A DNA stretch of 51,137 nucleotides from contig DDUR01000060.1 of the NCBI GenBank assembly GCA_002344895.1, positions 1 through 51,137 on the forward strand, in the 5' to 3' direction. The notes beneath the pieces were generated by a model. It had not been told where the DNA came from, ran no database searches, and saw nothing but the letters and a program-made list of their open reading frames with translations. The translations under genes were made by a program, and so were the position numbers. The stretch is from Ignavibacteria bacterium UBA2333 (GTDB lineage Bacteria > Bacteroidota > Ignavibacteria > Kapaibacteriales > Kapaibacteriaceae). Below are positions 23,794 through 32,892 of this stretch, one piece after another (within the stretch, counting starts at the first letter, position 1; each line of letters starts with the position of its first letter).

Positions 23794-26289
23794 CTAGTTC
23801 CCGTCACGCCACTGCGTAACGAGTTCGACATAGTGCCGTCGCAATGTTGCGGCATCGTCGGCCGTATCGGCTTCTGCCGTTACGTGGAAAAGTGCATGTT
23901 CCTTATCGGGAACCAGCAATACGTTCGTTGATCCGTCATAAACCATCACACCATCGACTAACAACCGCTCGCGTCCATCCGTGTGTTCCATGGCGCGGCG
24001 CATGACGGTACCCTTTACTTCCCATGGACATGGTACGGCGGCATGATCTTGATGGCGTTTCGGCAAGTCATTGTCGAGAATTGATAACTGATAACCCGTC
24101 GTAGCGAGCATTTGAAGGAGCCTACAAGCGCTGTACACACCATCGGCCGCCACATGGAAGTCAGGATAGATAAATCCACCGCGAGTTCCACCTACAAATC
24201 GTACATCAGGATCACGCGTAGCATCCATCATTGCGCCATGCGAATTCCGTATGCGTAGAACGTTGATGTTATGTCCAGCGGTGATTGCCTCAATTTCTCG
24301 TGTTGCCTGAACAGGTACGGCAATTGAATACGGTTCAAGGTGTTTGTTTGTATCGACAAACAGTTTTGTCATGATGGTGAGTAAACGAAGTCCGGTATAC
24401 CAAAATCCTCGTTCATCAACAAGTGCCATCTTTTCGGCACCTGGATCAATCTTGATTCCAAGTTCATAGCCGAGAGAACGCATGATTACTGCGGATTCCC
24501 CAAGTACTTCGCTTAAAGGATCTGCAAAGTGTGATGCGTCAACGTAATTATTCATGGCCAGTACGCGGCACCGAAGATCACCGAGGATCTGAGGAAAGAC
24601 ATTGGCAGCCAGACCGTACGAATAGTCGACCAGCAGTTTAAAATTACGCGTACGAATCGCCTCAATGTCAAGCGATCCCAAGAACCTCTCGATGTAATTC
24701 GCCGTTGATCGCTCTGGGAACAGAAGTCTTCCAACGGCGTCGCGGTCTACACGACGGACGTCTTCACCAAAGAAAAATCGTTCGACAGACTTCGACGTTG
24801 ACGTCAAGATGTCTCTTCCATCACGACCAAAAAGAATAATGTCTGTTTGATGAGCATGACGTGGTGAACGTCGGACGTGAAAACCGGCCACATACCGACC
24901 GGACACGAGTTCCTGACGTGTTTGTGGGATCGACGTCGTTTGAAGATCAGTGATCGACACGCCCACACTCATAAGTCCGGCCGTAATCGATCGTTTCATG
25001 ATACGCGACACTTCATCGTCGTCACGGCTTGCAACAACATGGGTTGATGCACCCATAGCCATACCGAGTGCAGCACCAAGCCGAGCGCCGAACTCAGGGT
25101 TCATGTCAAGATTGGCAAGTCCGGTAATCCGCGCGTCGGCAAACAATTCGCGAGACCATCGTTCTTCCTGGACAAGACTTCGAGTTACGGTGGCGTGACT
25201 TTCAACGTGCTTGCGAGGCCAAAGTTTAATATTGGCCATGAGCCGCGCAGAGTCGTCTACGACACAACTTTCTGCAACAAAGACATTATCTCCAATAGTC
25301 ACATTTGAGCCGATGCTCACGTTATTGCATATGACGTCGTTCGCTATTTCAGAAAAGTCACCAATCGTCACGTCGTGCCAAAGTACGGTATTACTCATGC
25401 GAACACCAGCGCCGATACGACATCGGTCGCCGATGATACAGTTTGAGAGGACGGCACCTGGGCCAATCACGACATCGTCGCCGAGGACAACGAGTCCGTT
25501 AAAGTGAGCCGACGGTGCAAGGTCAAGATTTCGACCACAATACGAGCTGTCACATTGTTCACCAGCCAGGCTGACATTAACACGTCCACCAAGAACATCA
25601 TTTGATGCTAGTTGATATTCATGAAGATTACCAATATCCTTCCAGTACCCAGGTGCTATATATCCGAAGAGTGGCAACTCGCGTTGAAGCATCCGGGGAA
25701 AAAGATCCTTACTAAAGTCAAACTCGGTCTTCCCTGGGATCAGATCAAGAACTTCGGGTTCAAGAATGTAGATGCCCGTATTGATTGTATCACTAAACAC
25801 CTCGCCCCAGGCTGGCTTCTCGAGGAATCGTGTAATACGGCCGTCGGCACCGGTCATGACGATACCATATTGAAGGGGCTGCTCAACGCGTGTAAGAACG
25901 ATTGTCGCCATTGCACCGCGTTCTTCATGAAAACGAATTGCAGCAGACAGATCAAAGTCGGTGAGGACATCCCCACTAATAATGATAAATCGTTCCTTCA
26001 GTAGTTCCTGTGCATTCTTCACACTACCGGCCGTACCAAAATCAGCTTCGGCCGTTATGTAGCGCATATTCACGCCAAAACCATGACCATCACCGAAGTA
26101 CGACGTGATGTGTTCTGGTTGAAAGTAGAGGACACTAACGACGTCGGAGACGCCGTGGCGAACGAGCAAATCGACAATGTGATGCATCATCGGTTTGTTC
26201 GCCAGAGGAACCATGGGCTTCGGTATCGACATCGTCAGCGGACGAAGTCGTGTACCGAAGCCCCCGGCCATGATTACGGCGTTTTTCAT
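23794..26289 (-). CDS. Mannose-1-phosphate guanylyltransferase/phosphomannomutase-like fusion
   Basis: The 831-residue protein starts with a nucleotidyltransferase domain (GGFGTRLRPLTMSIPKPM). A left-handed beta-helix of hexapeptide repeats follows (about 250-375; VVIGPGAVLSNCIIGDRC), then a phosphohexomutase-like module (about 385-831). The mutase region lacks the usual TASHNP catalytic serine motif. The equivalent stretch, around residue 475, reads HVRRSPRHAHQ, so mutase activity is doubtful and the half may be regulatory. The metal-binding-loop analogue is also weak. It leads the operon ending at 17087 and has a promoter-like TATTTTTG 7 nt upstream. Confidence 0.88.
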   Translation of the reverse strand: MKNAVIMAGGFGTRLRPLTMSIPKPMVPLANKPMMHHIVDLLVRHGVSDVVSVLYFQPEHITSYFGDGHGFGVNMRYITAEADFGTAGSVKNAQELLKERFIIISGDVLTDFDLSAAIRFHEERGAMATIVLTRVEQPLQYGIVMTGADGRITRFLEKPAWGEVFSDTINTGIYILEPEVLDLIPGKTEFDFSKDLFPRMLQRELPLFGYIAPGYWKDIGNLHEYQLASNDVLGGRVNVSLAGEQCDSSYCGRNLDLAPSAHFNGLVVLGDDVVIGPGAVLSNCIIGDRCRIGAGVRMSNTVLWHDVTIGDFSEIANDVICNNVSIGSNVTIGDNVFVAESCVVDDSARLMANIKLWPRKHVESHATVTRSLVQEERWSRELFADARITGLANLDMNPEFGARLGAALGMAMGASTHVVASRDDDEVSRIMKRSITAGLMSVGVSITDLQTTSIPQTRQELVSGRYVAGFHVRRSPRHAHQTDIILFGRDGRDILTSTSKSVERFFFGEDVRRVDRDAVGRLLFPERSTANYIERFLGSLDIEAIRTRNFKLLVDYSYGLAANVFPQILGDLRCRVLAMNNYVDASHFADPLSEVLGESAVIMRSLGYELGIKIDPGAEKMALVDERGFWYTGLRLLTIMTKLFVDTNKHLEPYSIAVPVQATREIEAITAGHNINVLRIRNSHGAMMDATRDPDVRFVGGTRGGFIYPDFHVAADGVYSACRLLQMLATTGYQLSILDNDLPKRHQDHAAVPCPWEVKGTVMRRAMEHTDGRERLLVDGVMVYDGSTNVLLVPDKEHALFHVTAEADTADDAATLRRHYVELVTQWRDGN

Positions 26290-26296
26290 AGGCGGC

Positions 26297-26304
26297 CAAA
26301 AATA
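26297..26304 (-). promoter_or_regulatory. TATTTTTG promoter element abutting the start codon at 26289
   Basis: CGTATTTTTG on the minus strand matches the TAnnTTTG -7 element, with 7 nt between its last G and the ATG. Transcription would start at or just before the start codon. No convincing -33 element at standard spacing. Confidence 0.5.
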
Positions 26305-26353
26305 CGATCATTGGCCGACCAGTAGCCCCAAATCTGCCGAACGTGCATGATAC

Positions 26354-26367
26354 GGGGCAAAAGGGGC
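26354..26367. repeat. GGGGC-run doublet in intergenic DNA
   Basis: GGGGCAAAAGGGGC lies between the lipoprotein stop (26374) and the nucleotidyltransferase promoter region. It is a clean 9-bp-spaced member of the dispersed doublet family in the findings. Confidence 0.6.
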
Positions 26368-26373
26368 CGTCTG

Positions 26374-27174
26374 TTAACGATTGATTCGAACTTTAAAGTA
26401 CAGCGTGTCGCCCATCCAGTAGTACGACCAGCGCACATCCGTAATCGGCGCAGAAACACCAAGGTAGTTCAGTCCGATAACTTCAAATGCGCCTCTCGAA
26501 GCTCCACCGCGCTGAATGAGCATGGTGTGATACGTCTTGATCGCTTGAAGAAAGACCGTAACCTGTTGAATCGTCCAGTCTCCCCCAACAACCTGATTTG
26601 ACGACGTAAGCCATGGCTCAATGAAACCGCATGAAAACGGGTCGCCGATAAACGGAAGATTGAGCGCAACCAATGACGGTTCGGGAGGTGAGAAGTAGTT
26701 ACAAATCTGTTGCTCAACAAAAGGACCGCATGATGCAGCTCGTTCAGGGTTCGCCCCTGTCTGCTTCAAGAGTAGATTAATGTGCTGATCAGAAAATGTG
26801 AGGATGTCGCGGACAAGATTGGTATCCACCTCTGATCCTGCTGGGTCCTTACTCGTAGAAGTATATGTCTGACCATCTGGAGCTCGTTCAATTGGTGTCC
26901 AGATCGGTTGATAGGTTGACTGCAGTGGAATCGATGTATCCTGACCATCCCATGCTATCTGCCTACTTTTGAACAACGTTGAATCATATATCGATCGGAA
27001 CTTGAGATCGAGTTTAGGAGCCTTCATTGTTTGTGGTATCCATCGCTGGACTCCAGACTTCTTTAACGCACCAGATCCTTTGTTTTCCGAATCACACTGT
27101 AATCCCGTCAGCACGAATGCTCCGAGAATGAGAATTATGGCAGTTCCCTGCCACCGCAAATTGTGCAGATTCAT
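26374..27174 (-). CDS. Lipoprotein of unknown function
   Basis: About 266 residues from the ATG at 27174, which has GGGAGA upstream and gives a lipoprotein signal (GAFVLTGLQC, with the acylated cysteine about residue 28). The rest is a soluble envelope domain without motifs I recognise; four further cysteines (CGPF...ICNYF...SCGF) could form disulfides. It lies 70 nt after the ATPase/TPR gene on the same strand, so it may be the last gene of that unit. Confidence 0.78.
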   Translation of the reverse strand: MNLHNLRWQGTAIILILGAFVLTGLQCDSENKGSGALKKSGVQRWIPQTMKAPKLDLKFRSIYDSTLFKSRQIAWDGQDTSIPLQSTYQPIWTPIERAPDGQTYTSTSKDPAGSEVDTNLVRDILTFSDQHINLLLKQTGANPERAASCGPFVEQQICNYFSPPEPSLVALNLPFIGDPFSCGFIEPWLTSSNQVVGGDWTIQQVTVFLQAIKTYHTMLIQRGGASRGAFEVIGLNYLGVSAPITDVRWSYYWMGDTLYFKVRINR

Positions 27175-27244
27175 GTATGTCTCCCGTGAACCCTGTTTGG
27201 AACGAATGTCGTGCGAACCTTTCGCAACTCTCCAATATTCCTGC

Positions 27245-29884
27245 TTAACCATGTGAGGTAAGACGCTCAACCTCCCTTGAGACGGCTTCCCAGAATACTA
27301 CATCGTCTTGATGCTCGCTCTGCTGTAATGATGCCAGGGCAGAATCAAACTCATGTGGTCGATGTATTCGCCCAAGAATCCGTTTCAGCTCAACGACGGC
27401 CTCAGCCGTGAGCGAAGCTCTCATCTCCGGTCGCCCAAACGTACGAGAAAGATCGATTGCCTGCCTCAGTGTGACTACGGCTTTTACTGTGTCTCCAATC
27501 GAAGCCTGTACCTGAGCCATCCCTACAAGAATCTTGAACTTCAGTGACAATGCACCCTGTCCGTCCGCAAGTTCACCAGCCTGTTCGTACCAGATCAATG
27601 CCTGATCGAAGTTGCCGACCTTAAAATGATAGGTTCCTAACGATCCGAGTGTCGTGATTTGTCCGTGTATGTCACCGATCAGTCGCTTGATTTCGAGCGA
27701 CGTCATTGCGAGCGAAATTGCCTGTTCCGATTCGCCAATGGCGTCGTGAACGACGGCAAGATTTGTTAGTACCTGAGCTTCGATTCGCCGACTTCCGATT
27801 GATCGCGCTGTAACGAGTGATTCTTCATAGGCTTTCCGGGCCTCGTCATTCCGTTGAAGGTTGACAAGGTCCTGGCCTACATTGAGGAGTTCTCCCGCTA
27901 TACCTGGTTTGTCGCCAATTCGCGTTCGGATTTCAAGAGCTTGCTGATGGCGATACAGTGCGTCAGTATCTTCTCCAAGTAATTGATGAATGTTTCCAAT
28001 GTTCGCAGCGGCGGCCGCTATGTCTCCCATACTCCCTATCTGTTCGGCTATGGAGAGACTTAGCTCATAGTGCCCGCGCGATTGTTCAAGATCAGCCCTG
28101 CGATACGCAACATTGCCGAGAATACGCTCAGCCCGTGTTAGCAGATTGAGCGTTTGTGTGTGTGACGCTAGTTCGTGTGCACGTCGAGCAAGTTGTTCAG
28201 ATTCCAGCAGGTTTCCGCGAACCCACTCCGTCACAGCCATACCAAGCAGGGCAAATCCAAGCTTTTCTGCATGACCACAACGTTCAGCTGCTCGTACGGC
28301 ACCGGAGTAACATGTTAGCGCTTGACGATACTCGCCTACGTGTTGAGCAATGTCGCCCTGTAACTGCAGAACGTCACATTCAATTTCAAACAGTGCTGCT
28401 CGATCTCGACGACGACCGCGTCGAATCGAGACAAGGGCGAGTCGCAGCATATGGCGTGTTTCACGCAGAGCGTAGGTAGTCCAAAGCCCCTTTGCCCCTT
28501 TCACAAGAACCTCTGCGGCCTCGCCATATTTTCCAATCGCAGCTGCGTGAACGGCAATACGAACAGCTCGTCCGTGATGGATGGTTTCGCCGGCAATGCC
28601 CGCGGCAAGTCGATCGTACAACATTCCATGCAGGATGTCGCGTTCATCCTCCGAGAGGTCGTCATACAACGCTTTCTGCATAACGGTATGCACAAACTGC
28701 CAGGCAGTGACTTCTTCTCCGAACAGGTTTTGGCGGCCGAGTGAACGAATAACACGATGTTCCTCTTCGATGAGCCTCAAGCGCTGGAGTGTTTTTAGAA
28801 GTGGCACTTCAACAAGTCCACTCACCACCTGAGCTGAGAAGGTCTCTCCTTCAACACTTGCATATCGTAACAATTCGCGCTCATCAGCCGAAAGCCGACG
28901 CAAACGTTCACTCACAACTGCATGTGCTGAATCGGGTACGCGGACAAGATCTAGGTCTTTCAGGACAGCTGCAGATCGTGCATCAAGAAATCCGTCCTCA
29001 ACAAGGACGGACAGGAACTGTGTGACAAAGAGCATGTTACCACCACTACTATGCTCAAGCCACTGTACTAACGTGTTGTTACCCCGATACTCAGGGAAAC
29101 GCTCACGAAGTAATACATCAATTTCCGTGTTACTGACATGTGGAACGTCAACTCGTTTACATAGACTGTAGCGCTCAAGTTCGTGTCGTACACGAACAAT
29201 AGGATGTTCACCCGACGCCAGGGCATCGAGAACGTCTTCCTCCCGATACGCTACAACAAAACAGAGTCGACAGTCTTGTAACTCGCGTGCTGCGGTAAAG
29301 AGAAGGTTTGTTGATGAAGGATCGGCCCAGTGGAAGTCATCAAGAATGATGACAAGGGGCCGCTCTGCGGCTAAGGGGCGCAGAAAATTCAGATACTGCC
29401 GAAAGACCTGATCCTGGCTCGTTGCCGCGCGTGTACCGTCTGAGATCTTCCCGTGGAGGTAGTATTGGTCATAACCACTACCAAGAATGTTCAAGGCGTG
29501 GAAGAAGGTATTCCCCACAAGAGGAATCATACCAATCCATGACGGAGCCGTATCGAGTAAAAACTTTCCAACGTCGAACGAAAACTTTCGTGACTTTTGA
29601 GGCTCTGCCGCATGTGTTATCAAGTCCGCTAGGACATCGGCAAACGGCTTGAGTGCTTCAACTTCACCTACGTCTTGTCCCGCGACGGGAGTGCTACACT
29701 CCGTGCGCGCAACAAGAATGTTGTTACTGTCTTCGGTTTCAAGTTGAAGTTGGAGTTCACGCAGGAGTGTCGTCTTGCCAATTCCGGCCTCGCCGGTCAT
29801 AAACAACACTCTCTGCTGGGCATCCGGCTCCAACATTGCCACGGTTGCCTTCCGCAGGTTCTCAAGCGTGAGATGCCGAATCAT
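27245..29884 (-). CDS. AAA/STAND-type ATPase with TPR repeats
   Basis: The 879-residue protein begins with an AAA_16-type NTPase: Walker A GEAGIGKT (residues 31-38), Walker B LVIILDDFHWADPS, and a C-terminal ATPase lid region (about 270-350). From about residue 480 to 830 it is helical TPR repeats (GDIAAAAANIGNIHQLLGED, ALEIRTRIGDKPGIAGELLN). The layout matches the ATPase-TPR half of LuxR/MalT-like and cyclase-associated regulators, but no DNA-binding or cyclase domain is attached. It overlaps the acs stop codon by ATGA, so it is translationally coupled to acetyl-CoA synthetase. A signal-sensing scaffold is likely; its target is unknown. Confidence 0.85.
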   Translation of the reverse strand: MIRHLTLENLRKATVAMLEPDAQQRVLFMTGEAGIGKTTLLRELQLQLETEDSNNILVARTECSTPVAGQDVGEVEALKPFADVLADLITHAAEPQKSRKFSFDVGKFLLDTAPSWIGMIPLVGNTFFHALNILGSGYDQYYLHGKISDGTRAATSQDQVFRQYLNFLRPLAAERPLVIILDDFHWADPSSTNLLFTAARELQDCRLCFVVAYREEDVLDALASGEHPIVRVRHELERYSLCKRVDVPHVSNTEIDVLLRERFPEYRGNNTLVQWLEHSSGGNMLFVTQFLSVLVEDGFLDARSAAVLKDLDLVRVPDSAHAVVSERLRRLSADERELLRYASVEGETFSAQVVSGLVEVPLLKTLQRLRLIEEEHRVIRSLGRQNLFGEEVTAWQFVHTVMQKALYDDLSEDERDILHGMLYDRLAAGIAGETIHHGRAVRIAVHAAAIGKYGEAAEVLVKGAKGLWTTYALRETRHMLRLALVSIRRGRRRDRAALFEIECDVLQLQGDIAQHVGEYRQALTCYSGAVRAAERCGHAEKLGFALLGMAVTEWVRGNLLESEQLARRAHELASHTQTLNLLTRAERILGNVAYRRADLEQSRGHYELSLSIAEQIGSMGDIAAAAANIGNIHQLLGEDTDALYRHQQALEIRTRIGDKPGIAGELLNVGQDLVNLQRNDEARKAYEESLVTARSIGSRRIEAQVLTNLAVVHDAIGESEQAISLAMTSLEIKRLIGDIHGQITTLGSLGTYHFKVGNFDQALIWYEQAGELADGQGALSLKFKILVGMAQVQASIGDTVKAVVTLRQAIDLSRTFGRPEMRASLTAEAVVELKRILGRIHRPHEFDSALASLQQSEHQDDVVFWEAVSREVERLTSHG

Positions 29885-31824
29885 TCTTCGTCATTTCCTT
29901 TGAGCGATTCGATAACACTGAGATCCTCGAGTGTTGTTGTATCGCCAGAAATCGTTCCCGCAGTAACAAGCTCTCGCAACAAACGCCGCATGATCTTACC
30001 AGATCGTGTCTTTGGTAAAGCTTCAGCAAACCGAATCTCATCAGGTTTCGCAATGTGACCAATGTTGTCGGCTACTCGTTTTCGTAATGCTTCCCGAAGA
30101 TCTTCAAGTTGTACATTCTTTGCCGATGACTTCAGTGTGACAAATGCTACGAGTGCTTGGCCTTTGATCTCATGTGGTCTTGCTACAACGGCTGCCTCAG
30201 CAATTGCAGGATGGGCAACAAGTGCACTTTCTACTTCAGCTGTACCGAGTCGATGCCCGGATACGTTCACTACGTCATCCACACGACCGATTATCCAGAT
30301 GTTACCGTCAGCATCACGCCGAGCACCATCACCGGTAAAGTACCATCCGTCGCGACCCGATCGTTTGTCTGGTGGGAACTCACTCCAATATGCTTGTCGA
30401 TATCGTTCGTCATTACCATATACGGTGCGGGCTATGGAAGGCCACGGATGCTTTATAACAAGCAGTCCTGCCTCGTTGGCTTTACACGACGTGCCGTCTT
30501 TGTGCACCACATCGGCTAGAATTCCCGGTAGAGGCTGCGTTGCCGTTCCGGGTACCGTGGTTGTTGCTCCTGGAATTGGCGCGATCATGATAGCGCCAGT
30601 TTCTGTCTGCCACCACGTATCGACGATCGGACAACGTTCTTTTCCGATGACGTCGTGATACCACTTCCAGACTTCCGGATTGATGGGTTCACCAACGGTT
30701 CCGAGTAGCCGGAGTGAGGTAAGATCGTGTGCCTTTGGCCACTGATCACCCCATTTCATAAAGGCACGAATAGCTGTCGGAGCAGTGTAGAATATCGTCA
30801 CACGATGTCGCTCAATCATGTCCCAGAACCGATCAGCCTTTGGCCAGTTAGGTGCGCCCTCATACATCACAATGGTTGCACCATTACTGAGGGGACCGTA
30901 AACGATGTAACTATGTCCGGTTACCCAACCAATGTCTGCTGTGCAGAAGTAGATATCATCATCGCGAAGGTCAAACACATTTTGCGCCGTCCATGTTGTC
31001 TGAACAAGGTATCCCCCTGTTGTGTGAAGGATTCCCTTTGGTTTCCCTGTTGAACCGCTTGTGTAGAGGATAAACAGTGGGTGCTCCGATGGCAGCGCTG
31101 GTGCCTTGTGAACAATAGAGGCCGTACACATAACATCATGCCACCAAACGTCACGTCCCTTTTTCATGGGCGTTGACAACGTCGTCCGTTTATACACAAT
31201 AACGTTCTTTACGGATTTGACTTTTGACAGTGCTTCATCAACTGCTGACTTCAACAACACCGTGTCGCCACGTCGATATGCTGCATCCTGTGTAATAACA
31301 CAAACAGCTCCTGAATCAATAACTCGTTCTCGTAAAGCATCTGCACTAAATCCTCCAAACACAACGTTGTGTGTGGCACCAATCCGTGCGCAGGCAAGCA
31401 TAGCAATCACGGCCTCAGGGACCATTCCCATATAGATGGCAACAACGTCTCCCTTCTTCACGCCGAGTTCGGTAAGGACATTTGCACAACGACATACTTC
31501 CGAGTGCAGCTGTCCATAGGTTAGCGTGCGGATCTCTCCCGGTTCACCTTCCCATATCAGTGCTGCCTTCGTCTTACGCCATGTTGTTACGTGTCGGTCA
31601 AGACAGTTTTCTGCAGCATTCAGGGTGCCACCAACAAACCACTGAACATGAGGATGTTTGCGGACGAATGCCTTCGTCCATCGTTTTTTCCACAACAGAT
31701 GTTCCGCTTGACGTTCCCAAAACTCAACGGGAGATCGGATCCCTTCTTTCCGCAGTTTCTCCAGAGCAGAATGTTTGATACGCGCTGTAGCAACAAACTC
31801 TTTAGGTGGTGGATAGGATTTCAT
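29881..31824 (-). CDS. acs: Acetyl-CoA synthetase
   Basis: The 647-residue AMP-forming enzyme makes acetyl-CoA from acetate, ATP and CoA. Signatures are the P-loop-like YTSGSTGKPKGILHT, VDTWWQTETGAIMIAP, and the C-terminal PKTRSGKIMRR whose lysine (about 611) is the residue controlled by acetylation in this family. Length is normal. It overlaps the DinB-like gene at its start and the ATPase gene at its stop. Confidence 0.96.
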   Translation of the reverse strand: MKSYPPPKEFVATARIKHSALEKLRKEGIRSPVEFWERQAEHLLWKKRWTKAFVRKHPHVQWFVGGTLNAAENCLDRHVTTWRKTKAALIWEGEPGEIRTLTYGQLHSEVCRCANVLTELGVKKGDVVAIYMGMVPEAVIAMLACARIGATHNVVFGGFSADALRERVIDSGAVCVITQDAAYRRGDTVLLKSAVDEALSKVKSVKNVIVYKRTTLSTPMKKGRDVWWHDVMCTASIVHKAPALPSEHPLFILYTSGSTGKPKGILHTTGGYLVQTTWTAQNVFDLRDDDIYFCTADIGWVTGHSYIVYGPLSNGATIVMYEGAPNWPKADRFWDMIERHRVTIFYTAPTAIRAFMKWGDQWPKAHDLTSLRLLGTVGEPINPEVWKWYHDVIGKERCPIVDTWWQTETGAIMIAPIPGATTTVPGTATQPLPGILADVVHKDGTSCKANEAGLLVIKHPWPSIARTVYGNDERYRQAYWSEFPPDKRSGRDGWYFTGDGARRDADGNIWIIGRVDDVVNVSGHRLGTAEVESALVAHPAIAEAAVVARPHEIKGQALVAFVTLKSSAKNVQLEDLREALRKRVADNIGHIAKPDEIRFAEALPKTRSGKIMRRLLRELVTAGTISGDTTTLEDLSVIESLKGNDEE

Positions 31825-32261
31825 GATGACATCCTGCGGTAATAGTTTAGCTGACCTACGTGATAGGCGAAGTGTCGTAGGAGATGAACGAGAACATTAG
31901 CGGTTGATCGAACACCGAAGGTGTCAAGCGGATAGGTGTTATTGATCTCACCATCAGAAAGGTGCTGCAGTGTTTCCACTACGTCACGCTCAGCTTCCTG
32001 GAGGCGACGCAACACCTCTTCACGGGATAGATGTCGTTCTGAAAACTCTTGTGGTCGGTCCCGAACATATCCTGTAGTACCGAGTACCGATCCAATGAAC
32101 CACCGTGTATTCCCAACAAGATGCAGTACCAATGTACCGGCTGCATTGGAAATGCCATGGTGTTCTAACCACAACGATTCATCTGATGGGAATGCCTCTA
32201 CCTCGGCGCGCAGTTGGGCAAAAGCCTCCTGATATGCGCGAAGGAATTCCTGCCCCTTCAT
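31821..32261 (-). CDS. DinB-superfamily protein (DUF1572-like)
   Basis: This 146-residue four-helix protein has the metal-site pattern of the DinB fold: His47 in VLHLVGNTRWF and the HxxxH pair His130/His134 in RHFAYHVGQLNYYRR. Members include thiol-dependent transferases and many unknowns. It may use bacillithiol or another thiol cofactor, which is inference. A GCCCC doublet (32252-32268) covers the start codon. It sits between the hydrolase and acs. Confidence 0.85.
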   Translation of the reverse strand: MKGQEFLRAYQEAFAQLRAEVEAFPSDESLWLEHHGISNAAGTLVLHLVGNTRWFIGSVLGTTGYVRDRPQEFSERHLSREEVLRRLQEAERDVVETLQHLSDGEINNTYPLDTFGVRSTANVLVHLLRHFAYHVGQLNYYRRMSS

Positions 32262-32281
32262 GCCCCTTGTCCAAGAATGTT

Positions 32282-32824
32282 TTACTTTACGAGTTGAGAT
32301 ATCTGTTTGAACTGCGGATGTTCAGCTGTCCGCATAAACTCAAACAGCAACGATTCAGCAGTGGTGACAATTGCCCCAGCTGACGCCATACGTCGAAGCG
32401 CAGCGTCACGATCCTGCTGGCGTCTTGACGAAACACAGTCCTCAACAACAATGGCCGTTTGGCCTTGTGCAAGCAAGTCCAGAACTGTTTGCTGGACACA
32501 GACGTGGGTCTCAATACCGAACACCACAACAGCATGACGGCCAAGGCCAAGAACTCTGGCCTCAACGTCGGGTGAGCCACAGGCACTGAAGGTCATCTTC
32601 TCAATCGGCTCAAATCTTCCAAGAGCTTCAGCAATCACCGGAATTGTGGGCCCGAGGCCCTTACTGTACTGCTCGGTGACATGTACGGGTATGTCCAGTA
32701 TCTGAAGACCGCGTATGAGCATCGCCGAGCGTTGTGCAAGTGCGTCGTGCTCAAAAATGTGGGGGAACAACCGTTCCTGAATGTCGATGACCAGTGCCTG
32801 TGATCGGGATGCTTCGAAACGCAT
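32282..32824 (-). CDS. Isochorismatase-family cysteine hydrolase
   Basis: About 180 residues from the ATG at 32824, chosen because GGAG lies 5 nt upstream; an earlier in-frame TTG adds eight residues without a ribosome site. The catalytic triad of the family is visible as Asp14 (LVIDIQERLF), Lys76 (IEKMTFSAC) and Cys109 (GIETHVCVQQT), with the cis-peptide segment GIETHV. These enzymes hydrolyse amides or imides, often nicotinamide-like or ureido compounds. The substrate is unknown; it is closest to YcaC-type hydrolases by motif. Confidence 0.9.
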   Translation of the reverse strand: MRFEASRSQALVIDIQERLFPHIFEHDALAQRSAMLIRGLQILDIPVHVTEQYSKGLGPTIPVIAEALGRFEPIEKMTFSACGSPDVEARVLGLGRHAVVVFGIETHVCVQQTVLDLLAQGQTAIVVEDCVSSRRQQDRDAALRRMASAGAIVTTAESLLFEFMRTAEHPQFKQISQLVK

Positions 32825-32892
32825 GTGAACTCCATGGATGGTTGGCAATCTACAACGTCGAGACGGGTTAACGAATGCTCTACATGGACCGT

